NCBI GenBank assembly: GCA_934444365.1
Contig: CAKSCM010000001.1
Coordinates: forward strand, 1-64,000
Source: an uncultured Eubacteriales bacterium
Lineage (GTDB): Bacteria > Bacillota > Clostridia > Oscillospirales > Acutalibacteraceae
DNA length: 64,000 nucleotides
Reading direction: 5' to 3'
The notes beneath the pieces are model-generated. The model saw nothing but the letters and a program-made list of their open reading frames with translations, ran no database searches and was not told where the DNA came from. This document shows, one piece after another, positions 59,684-64,000 of the stretch (positions are counted from its first letter, which is position 1; the number at the start of each line of letters is the position of its first letter). The position numbers and the translations under genes are program-made.

Positions 59684-61689
59684 GCGACGCACTTCTCATT
59701 TTGCAAAGCTCCGTCGGAAAAACCGAGCTGGAAGGTCTCATCATCGACGACTATGCGGAGTATGAATATCGCTATGTTGAGCCTGTTGGGCTTGAGAAAA
59801 ATACTATTTATGTAATTTCTGCCGGAAGATGCTTTAAGGATAAAAACACCGGCAAGAATAAGGATGCCATGCGACTCGGCGTATGTGTCCAGGGCCTTAT
59901 TAACCGTAACAACGATAAGCATAAGGTTGCGGTTACCTTGCGCAATGACGAGACCGACACCTTCTGGCTTAATTTTATAAGCGAGGAAGGGGCAACATAT
60001 GATACATCCGTATATACTCAAAAAACAGTCGGATCGGCTGACGAGTATTATACGATATTCGGCGATTTTATAAGGTCATGCGGAATTGTCGTGTGGGATC
60101 CCGATGTTCCGTCCACCTCGAATGTCGCCTCTACAATATGCGGCCTTTACAATTATCTGCCGGTACAGTATTCTACCGACGAGAACAGTATTTATATGAC
60201 CCTTACAAGGGATTACGGCGTTAAGGTTAAGATGAGTCTTGTCGGAATGTTCGGCGAGGCAAAGCTCGGTACCAAAATAAAGGGAACCGATATTGCCAGT
60301 ACCGGATCGGCTAAGTGCGACGCTTATATGTGGGCTCTTGAAAACTACATGGAGGAATGTAACCCCGAGCTTCTTGCATATACCCCCGACGGTGCGGTTG
60401 CGGTTGCCTCCAACTGGCTTGCCCAGCGCGGCGATGCGAGCAATGCGAACAGCTGCGGAATACCCAATCACGATTATTTTATAGCCCGTCAGTGCTTTTT
60501 CTTCGATTTGACATCATACGGCGGAGAGGCCCCGTGCGACGATCCCGAGCAGCCTCTCGGGACCGATCCCGCAACACTCAGGGCGATCCTTTTAAAACGG
60601 TACAATATGACCGGAGGCAAATGGGGTACTGCCATAGGCTTTCCGCCATGGCACCTTAAATATACCGATCATATAGATCCGAAATATCACATGGGACCTC
60701 CGCGTCTCGAATGGCATTTTGTCGAGTTTGTTACATCCTATAACGTAGGCATAGAAGCTGATGCGGCCCATCCCTGCTGGATGTCGAACGCCTCGCTTTA
60801 TTACAAGTATCAGATGCGCTACTCGCCGAGAGGAAATGCTCCGGCCAAGGAAGAGGTTTTTGATCCGGATACCCACTATTATACGGTTGTCTGGTCGGGC
60901 GATTTCGATTGCTCGCCCTGGATGAAATACCGTATGCAATCCCAGTGGTCCGACGAAGCGGGCCACGGTACTGTTCCGATGGCTTTCGGTTACAACGTCA
61001 ACCTGTCGCAGCGTATTCCGATGGCTTTTGATTACGTATTCTCGAAACAGACCGAAAGCGACTATCTTGTGGCCGGAGAGGGAATGGGATATGTCTTCCC
61101 ATCTGCACTTTGGCAGGGATTTAAGGGGAAAGAAGCTACCTATTCCACCGACTATAAAGGTCCGGACGAAAAATGGGCGGCTAAAAGGCTTCTTTCCGAC
61201 GGAGCTCAGGATTATTACGATTATGCAAAGCCTTATTACGAAAAGCTCGGTATGAATATAACGGCGAGACTGCTCGACGGATTTAATACCGTCCCGGACG
61301 GATCGCTGGCCATGATTGAAAAGCTGTCTCCCGGCGGCGTGTTTATCGGCAGCTCTTCAACCGGCGACAGCACCCTCCACCGTTACGGCGGATTGGTGGC
61401 AATGTCTATAGATCATATGGGATCGGACGGATTCGATGACGATCAGACAAGGGCTGCATGGCTGTATTCGGAAATGAGACAGTGCAAATACAATTTTACC
61501 GCTGTCGGATATTGCGACCTTGGTACCAACTACGGCACACCGTCCAATCTTAAAAAGTTTATAGAGGAATTTGATACCTATGTGTTGTGGCGTGCTCCGG
61601 GTAAAAAGTATAAGTATCTTGATATCGTTACCTTTGTGGACGTTGTAAAGCAATCCGGTCAGGGCAAGATCCACGAAGCGGTCGGTTGA
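59443..61689 (+). CDS. secreted dockerin-GxGYxYP protein 2 (putative glycoside hydrolase-like)
   Basis: A 748-residue paralogue of the preceding protein with the same signal peptide and dockerin repeats. Its body is similar but clearly diverged, with the motif GEGMGYVFPSALW conserved. Shared long blocks include WDPDVPSTSNVASTICGLYN and GIEADAAHPCWMSNASLYY, while the last 150 residues differ most. The TTG start follows GGGGGGATAG. It has its own promoter and terminator. The pair looks like a tandem duplication whose 5' ends were later made identical. Confidence 0.8.
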   Translation: MKKLLCFCLVLLFAVTAVLPAVGADEAKTKTKTLGDVNGDGNITANDALLTLQQSVGKTDLGSGVSWWAANADGNEVINASDALLILQSSVGKTELEGLIIDDYAEYEYRYVEPVGLEKNTIYVISAGRCFKDKNTGKNKDAMRLGVCVQGLINRNNDKHKVAVTLRNDETDTFWLNFISEEGATYDTSVYTQKTVGSADEYYTIFGDFIRSCGIVVWDPDVPSTSNVASTICGLYNYLPVQYSTDENSIYMTLTRDYGVKVKMSLVGMFGEAKLGTKIKGTDIASTGSAKCDAYMWALENYMEECNPELLAYTPDGAVAVASNWLAQRGDASNANSCGIPNHDYFIARQCFFFDLTSYGGEAPCDDPEQPLGTDPATLRAILLKRYNMTGGKWGTAIGFPPWHLKYTDHIDPKYHMGPPRLEWHFVEFVTSYNVGIEADAAHPCWMSNASLYYKYQMRYSPRGNAPAKEEVFDPDTHYYTVVWSGDFDCSPWMKYRMQSQWSDEAGHGTVPMAFGYNVNLSQRIPMAFDYVFSKQTESDYLVAGEGMGYVFPSALWQGFKGKEATYSTDYKGPDEKWAAKRLLSDGAQDYYDYAKPYYEKLGMNITARLLDGFNTVPDGSLAMIEKLSPGGVFIGSSSTGDSTLHRYGGLVAMSIDHMGSDGFDDDQTRAAWLYSEMRQCKYNFTAVGYCDLGTNYGTPSNLKKFIEEFDTYVLWRAPGKKYKYLDIVTFVDVVKQSGQGKIHEAVG

Positions 61690-61748
61690 AAATAAACGGC
61701 CGTCATATGTAACTTATTTAGTTTATTTTATTTTCTTAAAAAAATAAA

Positions 61749-61795
61749 TGCCTGTGCATTCCCCGAAAACCAAAAGGGAATGCACGGGCATTTTT
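61749..61795. terminator. bidirectional terminator between GxGYxYP gene 2 and spoVM
   Basis: TGCCTGTGCATTCCC pairs with GGGAATGCACGGGCA across a 12-base loop, with TTTTT after it on the plus strand and an A-run before it that gives T residues on the minus strand. It can serve both converging genes. Confidence 0.88.
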
Positions 61796-61823
61796 ATGTT
61801 GAGTCTTATTTATAATGGTATTT

Positions 61824-61910
61824 TTAGCTTACGGGAGCTTTTTTTATGCCGAACAGGATCCTCAGCAATCCTTTTAAAACCTTCGGGCTTTTTACAACAA
61901 CAATTTGCAT
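61824..61910 (-). CDS. spoVM: stage V sporulation protein M
   Basis: A 28-residue amphipathic peptide beginning MQIVVVKSPKVLKGLLRILF, then GIKK and a short tail. It matches the SpoVM pattern (a beta start, then Lys-x-Pro-Lys, then an amphipathic helix ending Gly-x-Lys-Lys). SpoVM sits on the outer forespore membrane, senses curvature and anchors SpoIVA for coat assembly. The conserved Pro9 is present. GGAGG lies 11 bases before the ATG. It follows a 48-residue membrane peptide gene by 19 bases on the minus strand, close to a terminator. Confidence 0.85.
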   Translation of the reverse strand: MQIVVVKSPKVLKGLLRILFGIKKAPVS

Positions 61911-61929
61911 GGTGGATGTTTCCTCCGTT

Positions 61930-62076
61930 TCAGCATTTAAGAAACGAGGCGCCGAGAAGAATTACCGCTATAGCAAGAATGGTTATAAGCCATTTTTCGG
62001 GGCATATAAAGGCCACGATCATGCCGGCGGCAAAGGCAACGGCGACCGTCCCTCTTGATCTGTTTCTTCTTCCCAT
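61930..62076 (-). CDS. small membrane protein upstream of spoVM
   Basis: A 48-residue peptide. An Arg-rich start (MGRRNRSRG) is followed by two hydrophobic segments (TVAVAFAAGMIVAFICP and WLITILAIAVILLGASFL) and a C-terminal Cys. AGGTGA lies 6 bases ahead of the ATG. Similar tiny two-helix proteins are common in sporulating Clostridia, but I know no function. Being transcribed just before spoVM, it may be part of the spore-envelope programme. Confidence 0.75.
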   Translation of the reverse strand: MGRRNRSRGTVAVAFAAGMIVAFICPEKWLITILAIAVILLGASFLKC

Positions 62077-62272
62077 TATAGGTCACCTCATCTCTGATAT
62101 CATAATACGTCGGTTGCGCTTAAATGTGAATTTTATCCGGCTCCGATGTATAAAAGCAAAAGAAAAGCACCGGAAAAACCTGCGACGTCCGTTACAAAAA
62201 GGATCGCCGGCTTTTCCCGGTGCTGATTTTAAAATTTTTGTTGCTGAGGATTAAAAGAATTTTCGGCCTGCG

Positions 62273-63343
62273 TTATTTTGTAACCGTTACGCTCCAGCCT
62301 TCGGGTCCTTCGATCTTGCCCCACTGGATGGCCGTCAGTGTGTCATAAAGACGCTGCGAAACGTCGCCGATTTTCCCGTCGTTTATAATCATGACGTCGT
62401 CCTCGTATTTAAGCTGACCGATGGGAGAAATGACGGCGGCGGTACCGGTTCCGAAGGCCTCCTTAAGTCGGCCCTCTTTTGCGGCGGCAGCAATCTCATC
62501 AATGGCGAGCTTTCTTTCGGTGACCTTATAGCCCCATGAACGGAGAATTTCGATCGACGACATTCTGGTAACACCGGGCAGGGTGGAGCCGTTGAGCTCG
62601 GGGGTTATTATCTCGTCGTCAATTATGAAGAAGACGTTCATCGTGCCGACCTCTTCGACATATTTGCGCTCAACACCGTCGAGCCAGAGTACCTGGGTGT
62701 AGTTGACCTCCTCGGCCTCCTGCTGGGATTTAAGCGATGCCGCATAGTTTCCGCCGGTCTTGGCAAAGCCTATTCCGCCGCGGACTGCACGGACATATTT
62801 GTCCTCAACGTAAATTTTAACGGGGTTAAGTCCTTCGGGATAATAAGCGCCGACCGGGCTTAAAATGACCATAAAGAGGAAGTGTTTTCCGGGATGAACG
62901 CCGAGCTGTGCATCGGTCGCAAAAATAAAGGGACGAATATAAAGTGAGGTGCCCTCAAGCGACGGAACCCAGTCCTTTTCAACCTCGACGAGCTTTCTTA
63001 TCGCCTCGACGGCAAATTCGGGATCAAGTCGGGGAATGCACATGCGGTCGTTGGAGTTGTTGAGTCGGGCGATGTTGCGGTCGGGTCTGAAAAGGAGTAT
63101 TCTGCCGTCTTCTGCGCGATAGGCTTTAAGACCCTCGAATACCTCCTGACCGTAATGGAGCACCATGGCCGACGGGTCAAGCTCGATCGGGCCGTAGGGG
63201 ACGATTCTTGCGTCGTGCCAGCCCTGGCCCTCGTCGTAGTTCATTACAAACATATGGTCGGTAAATATTTTACCGAAGCCGAGCTTTGTCTGATCGGCCG
63301 GTTTTATTTTCGGCGTTTTTGTGAGATCGATTCTAATATCCAT
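62273..63343 (-). CDS. ilvE: branched-chain amino-acid aminotransferase
   Basis: A 356-residue class IV PLP aminotransferase for the last step of valine, leucine and isoleucine synthesis. The cofactor lysine lies in GGNYAASLKSQQEA. The FEGLKAYR segment, LRPFIFATDAQLGV-type region (YIRPFIFATD here) and the ELNGSTLPGVTRMSSIEILRSWG loop are conserved. Length fits the longer eukaryote-like class. It has its own promoter. Confidence 0.95.
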   Translation of the reverse strand: MDIRIDLTKTPKIKPADQTKLGFGKIFTDHMFVMNYDEGQGWHDARIVPYGPIELDPSAMVLHYGQEVFEGLKAYRAEDGRILLFRPDRNIARLNNSNDRMCIPRLDPEFAVEAIRKLVEVEKDWVPSLEGTSLYIRPFIFATDAQLGVHPGKHFLFMVILSPVGAYYPEGLNPVKIYVEDKYVRAVRGGIGFAKTGGNYAASLKSQQEAEEVNYTQVLWLDGVERKYVEEVGTMNVFFIIDDEIITPELNGSTLPGVTRMSSIEILRSWGYKVTERKLAIDEIAAAAKEGRLKEAFGTGTAAVISPIGQLKYEDDVMIINDGKIGDVSQRLYDTLTAIQWGKIEGPEGWSVTVTK

Positions 63344-63382
63344 TAAAAAATACCCCTTTCATCCATCTCATTTTTTCTTATA

Positions 63383-63411
63383 ATTATACATCCGTATAAC
63401 CGTTTTGTAAA
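63383..63411 (-). promoter_or_regulatory. promoter of ilvE
   Basis: On the minus strand TTTACA (63411-63406) and TATAAT (63388-63383) are 17 bases apart, 40 bases upstream of the ilvE start. No T-box or other leader structure fits in the gap. Confidence 0.7.
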
Positions 63412-63427
63412 GGGAGGCAATTGTTTT

Positions 63428-63577
63428 TTATTCCTTGCCGTCGTCCTTGCTGCCGGGGAAGATCTTGTTAAGCAGCACAAGAATGATTATCAGTACGATT
63501 ATAACAATGAAAATTCCGCCGAGCCCGTAGCCCATTATCGGCAGGCTTTCAAGCAGTGCGTTAAGATCCAAATGCAT
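63428..63577 (-). CDS. small single-helix membrane protein next to oadB (OadG-like position)
   Basis: A 49-residue peptide with a glycine-containing membrane helix (GYGLGGIFIVIIVLIIILVLL) followed by a short charged tail (NKIFPGSKDDGKE). GGAGGAACAG precedes the ATG. It begins 19 bases after the oadB stop, so both are one operon. In Na+-pumping decarboxylases a small gamma subunit (OadG type) with one N-terminal helix accompanies the beta subunit; this may be a reduced version. That role is inferred from position and shape. Confidence 0.65.
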   Translation of the reverse strand: MHLDLNALLESLPIMGYGLGGIFIVIIVLIIILVLLNKIFPGSKDDGKE

Positions 63578-63595
63578 ATCTGTTCCTCCTTAATC

Positions 63596-64000
63596 TCAAA
63601 CAAGCGGGGCAACAAGGGTTATTATAAGTCCGCCGGCAATGACCGATGCAATCTGTCCCGAGACGTTTGCGGCGGCCGCATGCATAAGCAAAAAGTTTGA
63701 CGGATCCTCTTTAAGTCCCATTTTATGAACGACACGCGAGGACATCGGGAAGGCCGAAATTCCGGCGGCGCCGATCATCGGATTGATCTTTTCCTTAAGG
63801 AAAATGTTGAGGAGCTTTGCAAACATAACACCGCCGACGGTATCGAATACAAAGGCGACAAGTCCCAAAAGTATAATCTTGAGGGTATCGAGCGCTAAAA
63901 ACTGCTGCCACTGCATTCTTGTTGCAATAGTAAGGCCGAGTAGAAGCGAAACGAGGTTTGCAAGCTGATTCTGGGCCGAGTCCGAAAGGCTGCGAAGTAC
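63596..64000 (-). CDS. oadB: Na+-translocating decarboxylase beta subunit (OadB/GcdB), 3' part
   Basis: The visible 134 residues are the C-terminal part of the membrane carboxybiotin decarboxylase that couples decarboxylation to Na+ export. They include AQNQLANLVSLLLGLTIATRM, the GLVAFVFDTVGGVMFAKL helix, the conserved NPMIGAAGISAFPMSSRVVHK and NFLLMHAAAANVSGQIASVIAGG. The gene continues past the window end, so its 5' part and partners (alpha and biotin-carrier subunits) cannot be seen. Confidence 0.9.
   Translation of the reverse strand, partial: VLRSLSDSAQNQLANLVSLLLGLTIATRMQWQQFLALDTLKIILLGLVAFVFDTVGGVMFAKLLNIFLKEKINPMIGAAGISAFPMSSRVVHKMGLKEDPSNFLLMHAAAANVSGQIASVIAGGLIITLVAPLV

Noticed and set aside
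61748..62254. 168-codon plus-strand frame
   Set aside because: It starts inside a terminator hairpin and lies antisense to spoVM and the 48-residue gene; its translation shows no recognisable features.
1..64000. tRNA, rRNA genes and CRISPR arrays
   Set aside because: Gaps were read for cloverleaf ends, conserved rRNA blocks and regularly spaced repeats; none was found.

Overview
The window is chromosomal DNA of an endospore-forming, low-to-mid G+C anaerobe of the Clostridia, most like the Oscillospirales/Ruminococcaceae. The signs are a complete spoIIIAA-AH operon, spmAB, a cwlD-like amidase and a tiny spoVM; a SCIFF peptide with its radical SAM maturase; ctsR-mcsA-mcsB-clpC; dockerin-bearing secreted proteins; and frequent TTG starts behind strong Shine-Dalgarno sites. 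No rRNA, tRNA or CRISPR array was seen.

Layout. (1) 1-6957 is visibly AT-rich compared with everything to its right and begins with an IS110-type transposase remnant. It carries a compact RiPP (ribosomally made, modified peptide) locus: a PF14907-type nucleotidyltransferase, an ABC exporter, a 32-residue Cys-containing precursor lying between near-perfect 19-bp inverted repeats, a radical SAM/SPASM enzyme, a PqqD-like recognition protein, an HprK-like kinase and a second, different radical SAM enzyme. This is the best candidate for an undescribed system. (2) 6958-15361 holds a poorly coding junction, an Agr-type response regulator/sensor pair, a DUF4317 protein, and a minus-strand diaminopimelate operon (asd-dapA-dapB plus an ACT-domain protein). 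(3) 15362-23654 runs on the plus strand: queA-tgt, yajC-TIGR04086-SCIFF-SCIFF maturase, a cwlD-like amidase, radA and an AraC regulator. (4) 23782-28590 is the CtsR-controlled stress operon with tandem CtsR operators, followed by a PrsA-like lipoprotein.

(5) 30208-47495 runs on the minus strand: spmA-spmB, spoIIIAA-AH (with a candidate sigma-E promoter), then asp23-like, nusB, a TsaD-like paralogue, xseA-xseB, ispA, dxs, tlyA, nadK, argR, recN and tyrS. This is close to the classic Bacillus/Clostridium order, with the TsaD paralogue where folD often sits. (6) 47766-56676 holds a small AbrB-type regulator, a mannitol-1-phosphate dehydrogenase homologue, and a pyruvate dehydrogenase-type operon (E2, E3, fused E1 alpha-beta, lipoate ligase) behind a DeoR regulator. 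(7) 57009-61689 is a tandem pair of secreted dockerin/GxGYxYP proteins whose first 250 bases are identical. (8) The right end carries spoVM and a 48-residue membrane peptide, ilvE, a 49-residue membrane peptide and the 3' end of an oadB-type Na+-pumping decarboxylase gene cut by the window edge.

Two separate radical SAM peptide systems lie within about 15 kb: the transferred one at the left end, and the vertically conserved SCIFF system beside yajC. Several real genes here are very short (28-49 codons) and were found by reading the gaps: the RiPP precursor, SCIFF, SpoVM and two single-helix membrane peptides.
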